Shown: positions 1-6,171 of the stretch, one piece after another
Layout: each line of letters begins with the position of its first letter
How positions within the stretch are numbered: position 1 is the stretch's first letter
From: Flavobacteriaceae bacterium
Lineage (GTDB): Bacteria > Bacteroidota > Bacteroidia > Flavobacteriales > Flavobacteriaceae
Assembly: GCA_016763215.1 (NCBI GenBank)
Contig: JAESUF010000346.1
Coordinates: 1 to 7,024, forward strand
DNA length: 7,024 nucleotides
Direction of reading: 5' to 3'
Position numbers and translations under genes: made by a program
The notes under the pieces: model-generated
Databases searched by the model: none
What the model saw: only the letters and a program-made list of their open reading frames with translations
What the model was told of the DNA's origin: nothing

Positions 1-243
1 CAAATGGATGAAATGACCCAGCAAAATGCGGCATTGGTTGAAGAAGCCTCAGCAGCGGGTGAGGCCATGGCGTCACAAGCGAAAGGCTTGTTGAACTTAA
101 TGGCTTACTTCACCATTGAAGGACAAGCCAATGGCACGCAGGGTGCAATGGCCGCAACGCATGCAGTAGCAGCAGGCCCCGCGCCGGTTCGTTCAGCGCG
201 CAGTGGTAGTGGTGGTGGCAGTGATGAGTGGGAGGATTTCTAA
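1..243 (+). CDS. Methyl-accepting chemotaxis protein, C-terminal fragment (5' end outside window)
   Basis: This is the end of a chemoreceptor that would signal from the inner membrane to CheA/CheW. The reading frame is open from base 1, so the ATG at base 4 is an internal Met and not the start. The first visible residues (QMDEMTQQNAALVEE and following) are the typical end of the MCP cytoplasmic signalling helix, C-terminal to the CheA/CheW-contacting tip. After about residue 40 comes a flexible Ala/Gly/Ser-rich linker, and the protein ends EWEDF. This fits the xWxxF pentapeptide (NWETF in enteric Tar/Tsr) that tethers CheR and CheB. The ligand-binding, membrane and HAMP parts are not visible, so the stimulus cannot be inferred. 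GC is about 56% (134 of 240 counted), far above the rest of the window, and the style is gamma- or betaproteobacterial. Family call is secure; its membership in this genome is not. Confidence 0.9.
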   Translation, partial: QMDEMTQQNAALVEEASAAGEAMASQAKGLLNLMAYFTIEGQANGTQGAMAATHAVAAGPAPVRSARSGSGGGSDEWEDF

Positions 244-280
244 GCACTCAAAGTACTATTCAACACTAAAAAAGTAGTAT

Positions 281-312
281 AAAAAACCGCTCTTTATTGA
301 GCGGTTTTTTTT
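281..312. terminator. Bidirectional intrinsic terminator between the MCP tail and gcvP
   Basis: A 12-bp perfect inverted repeat (281-292 paired with 299-310) surrounds a 6-nt loop, TTTATT. The GC-rich core is CCGCTC/GAGCGG. A run of eight T (305-312) follows on the + strand, and the A-run at 281-286 gives a U-tract on the - strand. It can therefore stop both the rightward MCP transcript, 37 nt after its stop codon, and the leftward gcvP transcript, 23 nt after its stop. It also coincides with the change in base composition, so it is a plausible joining point if the contig is chimeric. Confidence 0.9.
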
Positions 313-335
313 AATAAACGAATCAACGTTTTATA

Positions 336-3179
336 TTAAACCTCCATATAATCCTCAATTGGATTACAAGAACAGATTAAGTTTCTATCTCCATAAGCTT
401 CATCGACTCTACGGATACTAGGCCAAAATTTATTGTCAGCAACATATTCCAAAGGAAAAGCTGCTTCTTGTCTAGAATACGGGAAATCCCACTCATCAGC
501 AGTAAGCATTGCCATAGTATGTGGTGCGTTCTTTAAAACATTATTTGGATTTTCCTTGGTGGCGAAAGCAACCTCTTTACGAATAGAAATCATGGCATCG
601 CAAAAACGATCCAGTTCAGCAATGTTTTCAGATTCAGTAGGTTCAATCATCATGGTTCCTGCTACTGGGAAAGAAACTGTTGGAGCATGGAATCCATAAT
701 CCATCAAGCGTTTAGCAATGTCTACAACTTCAATTCCGTTTTCTTTAAAATCACGACAATCAATAATCATCTCATGTGCTGCTCTTCCCATTTCACCGGT
801 ATATAAAGTTTCATAATGACCATTCAACCGCTCTTTGATATAGTTTGCATTTAGGATCGCTATTCTTGTTGAATCAGTAACACCCTCAGCACCGAGCATG
901 GTAATGTATCCATAAGAGATTAAACAAGCCAGTGCGCTTCCCCAAGGAGCAGCAGAAATAGCAGTAATCGCATTTTCTCCGCCAGTAGGAACTACAGGGT
1001 TCGATGGTAAAAAAGGAACCAGTTGTGGAGCAACACAGATTGGTCCAACTCCAGGTCCACCACCACCATGAGGGATGGCAAATGTTTTATGTAAATTCAA
1101 GTGACAAACATCAGCGCCAATGGTCGCGGGATTGGTAAGTCCTACTTGTGCATTCATATTAGCACCGTCCATATAAACTTGTCCGCCATTATCATGAATA
1201 ATTTGTGTAATTTCTTTAATAGCGCTCTCGTATACCCCGTGTGTAGAAGGATAGGTTACCATCAATGCCGCTAAATTGTCTTTATGCTGAATCGCTTTCG
1301 CTCTCAAATCTTCAACATCAATATTTCCATTGTCTGCAGTTTTGGTTACAATCACTTTCATTCCTGCCATGACAGCAGAAGCAGGATTGGTTCCGTGTGC
1401 AGAAGCTGGAATTAAACAAATATTTCTATGATGGTCTCCATTGCTTTGGTGAAAAGCTCTTATGGTCATTAAACCAGCAAATTCACCTTGTGCTCCAGAA
1501 TTTGGTTGTAGTGAAGTACCTGCGAAGCCAGTAATGATATTTAACTGATCTTCTAACTTCTTTAAAACTTCTTGGTATCCTTGTGCTTGATCTAAAGGAA
1601 CAAATGGATGTATATTCCCCCAATTAGCGCTGCTTAAAGGGAACATTTCCGACGCAGCATTTAATTTCATGGTACAAGAACCTAAAGAAATCATGGAATG
1701 GTTTAAGGCTAAATCTTTACGCTCTAAACTTTTAATGTATCGCATCATTTCAGTTTCTGACTGATATGAATTGAATATTTCGTTGTCTAAGAATGATGTA
1801 TTTCTTTTTACACCTTCGGGAAGAGCATCAACGTTTGAAATTTCAGTTTCTCCTTCAATATTGAATGCTTCTTTAAAGCAATTTACAATGGCTTTAATAT
1901 CTTTGATTTGTACTGTTTCATTGATTGAGATAGAAACATGATTCGCATCGACATAATTGAAATTGATTTCATTTGCTTCAGCAACTGGGCGTAATACATC
2001 AGATTCTACTTCTAGTAAAAGCGTGTCGAAATAAGAAGAGTTTAGTTGTTTGAATCCTAAGTTTCCTAATATTCCAGACAAAGTTTTTGCAGACCTATGC
2101 ACAGAATCAGCAATGTATTGCATTCCATCTTTACCGTGATACACAGCGTACATTCCAGCCATTACAGCTAATAGTACTTGAGCGGTACAAATATTGGAAG
2201 TTGCTTTTTCACGCTTAATATGTTGCTCTCTGGTTTGCAATGCCATACGCAATGCACGTCCGCCATCTCTATCTTTAGTAACTCCAATGATTCTTCCAGG
2301 AATGCTTCTTTTGTATTTTTCTTTGGTTGCAAAATAGCCTGCATGAGGTCCACCATATCCTAATGGGATTCCGAAACGTTGCGTGGTTCCAACAACAACA
2401 TCAGCGCCAAATTCAGCAGGTGCTTTTAATTTTACCAAGGATAAAATATCCGCAGCAACGGCAACCTTAATATTATTTGCATTTGCTTTGGCAACAAACT
2501 CAGTATAGTCATAAACCTGTCCGAGCTTACCAGGGTACTGAACAATAGCGCCAAAGTAGTCTTCAGAGAAATCGAACTCCTCATGATTTCCAATAACCAA
2601 TTCTATTCCAATAGGAATCGCTCTTGTTTGTAATACAGATAAATTTTGAGGTAAAATCTCTTCTGAAACAAAGAATTTGTTTACGCCAGCCTTTTTCTGA
2701 GCTCTTTCTCTAATATCAAACAGCAAAGCCATCGCTTCAGCAGCAGCAGTTGATTCATCCAACAAAGAAGCATTGGCTAATTCCATGCCTGTTAAATCAC
2801 AAATCATTGTTTGGTAATTTAATAAAGCTTCCAGTCTACCTTGAGCAATTTCAGCTTGATATGGTGTATAAGCTGTATACCAACCTGGGTTTTCAAGAAT
2901 GTTTCTTTTGATTACACTAGGTACAATTGCTTCATGATACCCTAATCCGATGTAGCTTCTAAAAACTTTGTTCTTCTTAGAAACTTCCTCGATATGGTTT
3001 AAGTATTCATATTCGCTCATTGGAGCATCCAAAGCCAGTGATTCTTCTAAACGAATATCGTCAGGTACTGTCTCGTTGATTAACTGATCTAGGCTGTTAA
3101 CATTAATTGCATCAAGCATTTGCTTTTGCTCATTTTTATTAGGCCCAATATGTCTTCTTTGAAATGAATAAGTGTTCAT
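336..3179 (-). CDS. gcvP: Glycine dehydrogenase (aminomethyl-transferring), P-protein of the glycine cleavage system
   Basis: This cytosolic PLP enzyme decarboxylates glycine and passes the aminomethyl group to the lipoyl arm of H-protein, feeding CO2, NH3 and methylene-tetrahydrofolate production with GcvT, GcvH and Lpd. At 947 aa it is full length for the single-chain (alpha plus beta fused) form. The N-terminal half carries DESTAAAEAM (141-150) and the non-catalytic counterpart loop TQRFGIPLGYGGPHAG (266-281). The C-terminal half carries SCTMKLNA (501-508), SAHGTNPASA (593-602), and HLNLHKTF (693-700) with the Schiff-base lysine at K698, followed by the glycine-rich loop HGGGGPGVGP (704-713). 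The start MNTYSFQRRHIGP is the usual N-terminus in Flavobacteriia. It is transcribed alone, away from the UbiA-like gene; gcvT and gcvH are not in the window. No frameshift or missing key residue was seen. Confidence 0.98.
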   Translation of the reverse strand: MNTYSFQRRHIGPNKNEQKQMLDAINVNSLDQLINETVPDDIRLEESLALDAPMSEYEYLNHIEEVSKKNKVFRSYIGLGYHEAIVPSVIKRNILENPGWYTAYTPYQAEIAQGRLEALLNYQTMICDLTGMELANASLLDESTAAAEAMALLFDIRERAQKKAGVNKFFVSEEILPQNLSVLQTRAIPIGIELVIGNHEEFDFSEDYFGAIVQYPGKLGQVYDYTEFVAKANANNIKVAVAADILSLVKLKAPAEFGADVVVGTTQRFGIPLGYGGPHAGYFATKEKYKRSIPGRIIGVTKDRDGGRALRMALQTREQHIKREKATSNICTAQVLLAVMAGMYAVYHGKDGMQYIADSVHRSAKTLSGILGNLGFKQLNSSYFDTLLLEVESDVLRPVAEANEINFNYVDANHVSISINETVQIKDIKAIVNCFKEAFNIEGETEISNVDALPEGVKRNTSFLDNEIFNSYQSETEMMRYIKSLERKDLALNHSMISLGSCTMKLNAASEMFPLSSANWGNIHPFVPLDQAQGYQEVLKKLEDQLNIITGFAGTSLQPNSGAQGEFAGLMTIRAFHQSNGDHHRNICLIPASAHGTNPASAVMAGMKVIVTKTADNGNIDVEDLRAKAIQHKDNLAALMVTYPSTHGVYESAIKEITQIIHDNGGQVYMDGANMNAQVGLTNPATIGADVCHLNLHKTFAIPHGGGGPGVGPICVAPQLVPFLPSNPVVPTGGENAITAISAAPWGSALACLISYGYITMLGAEGVTDSTRIAILNANYIKERLNGHYETLYTGEMGRAAHEMIIDCRDFKENGIEVVDIAKRLMDYGFHAPTVSFPVAGTMMIEPTESENIAELDRFCDAMISIRKEVAFATKENPNNVLKNAPHTMAMLTADEWDFPYSRQEAAFPLEYVADNKFWPSIRRVDEAYGDRNLICSCNPIEDYMEV

Positions 3180-3201
3180 TGAATATGATGTTTATTTTGC
3201 G

Positions 3202-3226
3202 TATCAAAAATAATGAAAATTTGATA
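3202..3226 (-). promoter_or_regulatory. Candidate gcvP promoter element with overlapping dyad
   Basis: Read on the - strand, 3212-3205 is TATTTTTG, an exact match to the Bacteroidota -7 box TANNTTTG, 25 nt before the gcvP ATG. This would give a leader of about 20 nt. No exact TTG sits at the -33 distance; the best is TTC near 3235-3233. A perfect 7-bp inverted repeat, TATCAAA (3202-3208) and TTTGATA (3220-3226) with an 11-nt spacer, overlaps the box and could be an operator. The region is AT-rich, so chance matches are likely. The 128-nt gap between the divergent genes shows no other clear signal. Confidence 0.4.
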
Positions 3227-3295
3227 GTTTGAGAACCTATAAAAAGCGAAAAATTATCGAATTAATTAACATGATATTGTTGATAAAATAATTCT

Positions 3296-3303
3296 TATTT
3301 TTG
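3296..3303 (+). promoter_or_regulatory. Candidate -7 box directly before the UbiA-like gene
   Basis: TATTTTTG matches the Bacteroidota -7 consensus TANNTTTG exactly and ends only 4 nt before the ATG at 3308. A TTG at 3277-3279 lies 16 nt upstream, slightly short of the usual 17-21 nt spacing. If this box is used, transcription would begin at or beside the ATG, giving a leaderless or nearly leaderless mRNA. No purine-rich ribosome binding site lies between the box and the start. Confidence 0.35.
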
Positions 3304-3307
3304 TGTA

Positions 3308-4126
3308 ATGAGCTTTCTGAAATTAATTTTTAATTTTTACATCAACGCAAGTGTTCATGTGGCTTTGGCGGTGTATGGTTTGGTGCGAATCACTGAAATT
3401 TACTTTAACTTACCATATAATGAGAACCTAGATTACTTCATTTTTTTCGGAACAATTACAGGTTATAACTTTATAAAATACGCAGGTGTTGCCAAATTCT
3501 ATCATATGAGTTTGACAAAAAGCATGCGATTGATTCAAATTTTCTCCTTTATATGTTTTTGCTTATTGTGTTATTACGGATGGTTGTTGCCACTCGATAC
3601 ACTTTTATATTTTACTCCTTTTGGGGTGTTAACAGTTTTATACATTGTTCCGTTTATCGGAGGGTTTCAAAAAAGCTTACGAGGAATCAGTTATTTGAAA
3701 ATTTTTATAGTAGCTGGAGTTTGGTCGGGTGTTACTGTTGTTATTCCACTGCTATCTGAGAATTATGAAGTTACTAGTGACATGATTTTGATTTTTGTGC
3801 AAAGAATGTTTTTTGTATTGGTACTAATTCTACCTTTTGAAATAAGAGATATGCGATTGGATTTCAAAGATATTAGTACACTTCCCCAAAAAATAGGAGT
3901 CCAGCAAACTAAAAAGTTAGGATTTGTTTTATTGCTTTTCGCATTGACTTTTGAATTTTTGATTACTGATACAATTCTTAGTAGAAATGTTTTTTTTGTT
4001 ATTTGTTTTGTTTTGCTATTTTTCTTGATGAGGGCAAAGGAAAATCAATCAAAATACTACAGTTCATTTTGGGTAGAATCTTTGCCTATTATCTGGTGGT
4101 TGGTTCTCTTCGGGTTTCACAATTAA
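3308..4126 (+). CDS. Polytopic membrane protein, degenerate UbiA prenyltransferase-like
   Basis: This 272-residue, very hydrophobic protein has about eight or nine membrane segments (roughly 7-30, 42-60, 73-97, 100-118, 129-149, 158-178, 204-222, 226-241 and 257-270), the number expected for UbiA-superfamily intramembrane prenyltransferases. Residues 178-197 (EIRDMRLDFKDISTLPQKIG) resemble the second UbiA Asp motif, DxxxD followed by a TLP...G loop, with D181 and D185. The place of the first motif (NDxxDxxxD, needed for Mg-diphosphate binding in active members) holds GYNFIKYAG (52-60), where only the Asn resembles the family. The protein may therefore not be a classical prenyltransferase, or may be a divergent subfamily. 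Its substrate is unknown and its neighbours, gcvP (divergent) and serA (143 nt downstream), do not suggest one. GC is low but codon use looks like that of the other flavobacterial genes. A protein-coding gene is very likely; the UbiA relation is moderately supported; the function is not known. Confidence 0.8.
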   Translation: MSFLKLIFNFYINASVHVALAVYGLVRITEIYFNLPYNENLDYFIFFGTITGYNFIKYAGVAKFYHMSLTKSMRLIQIFSFICFCLLCYYGWLLPLDTLLYFTPFGVLTVLYIVPFIGGFQKSLRGISYLKIFIVAGVWSGVTVVIPLLSENYEVTSDMILIFVQRMFFVLVLILPFEIRDMRLDFKDISTLPQKIGVQQTKKLGFVLLLFALTFEFLITDTILSRNVFFVICFVLLFFLMRAKENQSKYYSSFWVESLPIIWWLVLFGFHN

Positions 4127-4156
4127 AAGCTTCTTTTTTAGTGACCTAGGTTGCTT

Positions 4157-4199
4157 AAATTTTGATTCCATCAAAGATTTAAAATTGTGAAAACGTTTT
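4157..4199. promoter_or_regulatory. Intergenic hairpin and palindrome upstream of serA
   Basis: TTTGAT (4161-4166) and ATCAAA (4170-4175) form a perfect dyad around TCC. With a bulged G at 4176 the pairing extends to AAAT (4157-4160) with ATTT (4177-4180), a 10-bp stem. No T-run follows, so it is a poor intrinsic terminator. Fifteen bases further on is the perfect palindrome AAAACGTTTT (4190-4199) within TGAAAACGTTTTAG, which has the central CG of LacI-family operators. Both could be sites for regulators of serA, or chance in AT-rich DNA. No other gene is visible between 4127 and 4269. Confidence 0.25.
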
Positions 4200-4238
4200 A
4201 GTAAAAAGTTGCCTGAAAAAGAAGATTTTACCTCATCG

Positions 4239-4263
4239 TTTTGTAAGTTTATCCCTTACAAAA
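4239..4263. promoter_or_regulatory. 9-bp perfect inverted repeat before serA (candidate operator or leader hairpin)
   Basis: TTTTGTAAG (4239-4247) and CTTACAAAA (4255-4263) are exact reverse complements separated by 7 nt, ending 6 nt before the serA ATG. Inside the repeat, TAAGTTTA (4244-4251) is a one-mismatch match to TANNTTTG, so the dyad may cover the core promoter. No TTG lies at the proper -33 distance. If instead it is transcribed, the hairpin would sit directly beside the ribosome site AAAGAGAAC and could limit translation. Length and symmetry make it unlikely to be pure chance, but which regulator or mechanism it serves is not visible. Confidence 0.5.
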
Positions 4264-4269
4264 GAGAAC

Positions 4270-6162
4270 ATGATTCAGACGAAAAAAAACTTTGTATTTG
4301 ATTTTGATAGTACGCTTACAAGAGTAGAGGCACTCGATGTTTTGGCGGAAATTACCTTGGTGAATAATCCAAAGAAAGAAGAAATAATCAATGAGATTAT
4401 TGAAATTACCAATCTAGGAATTGATGGTAAGATATCCTTTACGGAGTCCTTGGATCGTAGAATTAAATTGTTAAATGCCAAAAAGTCTGATTTACCAATT
4501 CTGATTGATGAATTGAAGAAAAAAGTTTCTCCTTCTGTTGAGAGTAATAAAGATTTTTTTGAAAACTTCTCTGACGATATTTATATTATTTCTTGTGGTT
4601 TTAAAGAGTTTATAGATGAAATTGTGAAAGACTATAACATTCCTGCAGAACGTGTGTATGCAAACACCTTTGTGTTTGATGAAAATGATCTGATTGTAGG
4701 GTTTGATGCTGAAAATGTGTTGTCTGCTCATAATGGGAAAATTCAATGTCTAAAAGACCTAAACTTAGAGGGTGAAGTACTTGTGATAGGAGATGGTTAT
4801 AGTGATTATGTTACGAAAGAGGCAGGAGTTGCCGATAAGTTTTTTGCATATACAGAAAACGTTTCTAGAAAGAAAACTATTGAAAATGCAGATCATATAA
4901 CTCCAAACATGGATGAGTTTTTATACGTTAATAAACTCCCTAGGAATATTTCTTACCCAAAGAATAGGATTAAGATTTTGCTTTTAGAGAATGTGCATCC
5001 CGATGCCTTTAAAAAATTATCAGGAGATGGATTTACAGTAGAAACGGTCTCTACCAGTCTGTCTGAAGACGACCTAATTGAAAAACTAAAAGGAGTCCAT
5101 GTGTTGGGAATTCGTTCTAAAACACAAGTGACAAAAAAGGCCATAGAATCAGCTAAAAAATTGATGAGTATTGGAGCTTTCTGTATAGGAACCAAGCAAA
5201 TTGATTTAGAAGCATGTAAAGAAAATGGAATTATTGTCTTTAACGCTCCCTATAGCAATACACGTTCTGTGGTTGAATTAGCTATTGGTGAAATTATTAT
5301 GTTGATGCGAAGTGTTTTTCAACGTAGTACGGAATTACATAATGGAAAGTGGAATAAAACGGCACAAGGATCTCGAGAAGTTCGAGGAAAAAAACTTGGA
5401 ATTGTTGGATACGGAAATATAGGAAAACAATTGTCAGTTCTTGCGGAGGCATTGGGGATGAATGTGTTTTATTACGATGTAGAAGATAAGTTAGCCTTAG
5501 GGAATGCAACAAGAGTTGGGAAATTAGAAGACTTGTTAGCAATTTCGGATGTGGTAACATTGCATATAGATGACAATGCAGCGAATAAAAATTTCATTGG
5601 GAAAGAAGAATTAGACTTAATGAAAGATGGTGCATATTTGATCAATCTTTCTCGTGGGTTTGTTGTGGATATTGAAGCTTTAAAAGAAGCTTTAGAGTCA
5701 GGTAAGTTGGCTGGAGCTGCAGTAGATGTGTATCCTAAAGAGCCAAGAGCGAATGGAGCTTATGAAACCGCTTTACGTGGGTTGAATAATGTTATTTTAA
5801 CTCCGCATGTGGGTGGGAGTACAGAAGAAGCTCAAAAAGACATTGCCGATTTTGTGCCAGGTAAGATTATGGCGTACATAAATTCTGGGAACACGGTAGA
5901 TGCTGTGAATTTTCCAAACATACGATTACCTAGGCATAACAATGCACATCGTTTTTTACACATTCATGAAAACGTGCCAGGAGTGATGGCGAAAATTAAT
6001 AAGGAATTGGCTGGTTTTGAATTGAATATTACTGGGCAATATTTGTCTACCGATGCAAAAGTTGGGTATGTAATTACAGATGTTGATAAAGAATACAATA
6101 AGAAAGTAATCAAAGCATTAAAGAAAGTAGAAGGAACGATAAAGTTTCGAGTACTATATTAA
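4270..6162 (+). CDS. serA: Bifunctional phosphoserine phosphatase / D-3-phosphoglycerate dehydrogenase (SerB-SerA fusion)
   Basis: This 630-residue cytosolic protein appears to carry the first and last steps of serine synthesis. Residues 1-225 are a HAD phosphatase: DFDSTL with nucleophile D11 and acid D13, E20 and R64 matching phosphoserine-binding residues of archaeal PSP, S108 (motif II), K157 (motif III), and GDGYSD with D175/D179 (motif IV). Residues 232-545 are a 2-hydroxyacid dehydrogenase: W361 in the WNK motif, NAD-binding GYGNIG (380-385), and catalytic R462, E491 and H513 (TPHVGGST). Residues 560-630 are an ACT domain like that of E. coli SerA, ending VLY. H566, N568 and N586 match the serine-binding H344/N346/N364 with identical spacing, so feedback inhibition by serine is expected. 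SerC is absent here. The ATG at 4270 follows purine-rich AAAGAGAAC and places D11 as in stand-alone PSPs. Domain calls are firm; dual activity is inferred from intact catalytic residues. Confidence 0.93.
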   Translation: MIQTKKNFVFDFDSTLTRVEALDVLAEITLVNNPKKEEIINEIIEITNLGIDGKISFTESLDRRIKLLNAKKSDLPILIDELKKKVSPSVESNKDFFENFSDDIYIISCGFKEFIDEIVKDYNIPAERVYANTFVFDENDLIVGFDAENVLSAHNGKIQCLKDLNLEGEVLVIGDGYSDYVTKEAGVADKFFAYTENVSRKKTIENADHITPNMDEFLYVNKLPRNISYPKNRIKILLLENVHPDAFKKLSGDGFTVETVSTSLSEDDLIEKLKGVHVLGIRSKTQVTKKAIESAKKLMSIGAFCIGTKQIDLEACKENGIIVFNAPYSNTRSVVELAIGEIIMLMRSVFQRSTELHNGKWNKTAQGSREVRGKKLGIVGYGNIGKQLSVLAEALGMNVFYYDVEDKLALGNATRVGKLEDLLAISDVVTLHIDDNAANKNFIGKEELDLMKDGAYLINLSRGFVVDIEALKEALESGKLAGAAVDVYPKEPRANGAYETALRGLNNVILTPHVGGSTEEAQKDIADFVPGKIMAYINSGNTVDAVNFPNIRLPRHNNAHRFLHIHENVPGVMAKINKELAGFELNITGQYLSTDAKVGYVITDVDKEYNKKVIKALKKVEGTIKFRVLY

Positions 6163-6171
6163 CGCTTTATT

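Noticed and set aside
4..243. A complete 79-residue gene starting at ATG 4
   Set aside because: The frame is open to base 1 and the sequence is the middle of the MCP signalling helix, so this is the end of a longer gene.
244..335. Insertion-sequence end or attachment site at the composition junction
   Set aside because: No terminal inverted repeat pair, target-site duplication, tRNA or integrase was seen. The only dyad is an ordinary terminator.
433..699. Open frame on the + strand inside gcvP
   Set aside because: It lies antisense to conserved GcvP coding sequence and has no recognisable protein features. The overlapping frames at 2168-2356 and 2178-2363 were rejected for the same reason.
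3180..3307. Glycine riboswitch upstream of gcvP
   Set aside because: The 128-nt gap is AT-rich and too short once the promoter is placed. No tandem aptamer-like conserved purine cores were seen.
4125..4137. Terminator AAAAG-CTT-CTTTT after the UbiA-like gene
   Set aside because: Only a 5-bp stem, mostly A-T, with a 3-nt loop overlapping the stop codon. Too weak to call.
4492..4746. Antisense open frames within serA (also 4275-4481, 4953-5195 and 5297-5560)
   Set aside because: They mirror the conserved HAD and dehydrogenase coding sequence and have no start context or family resemblance.
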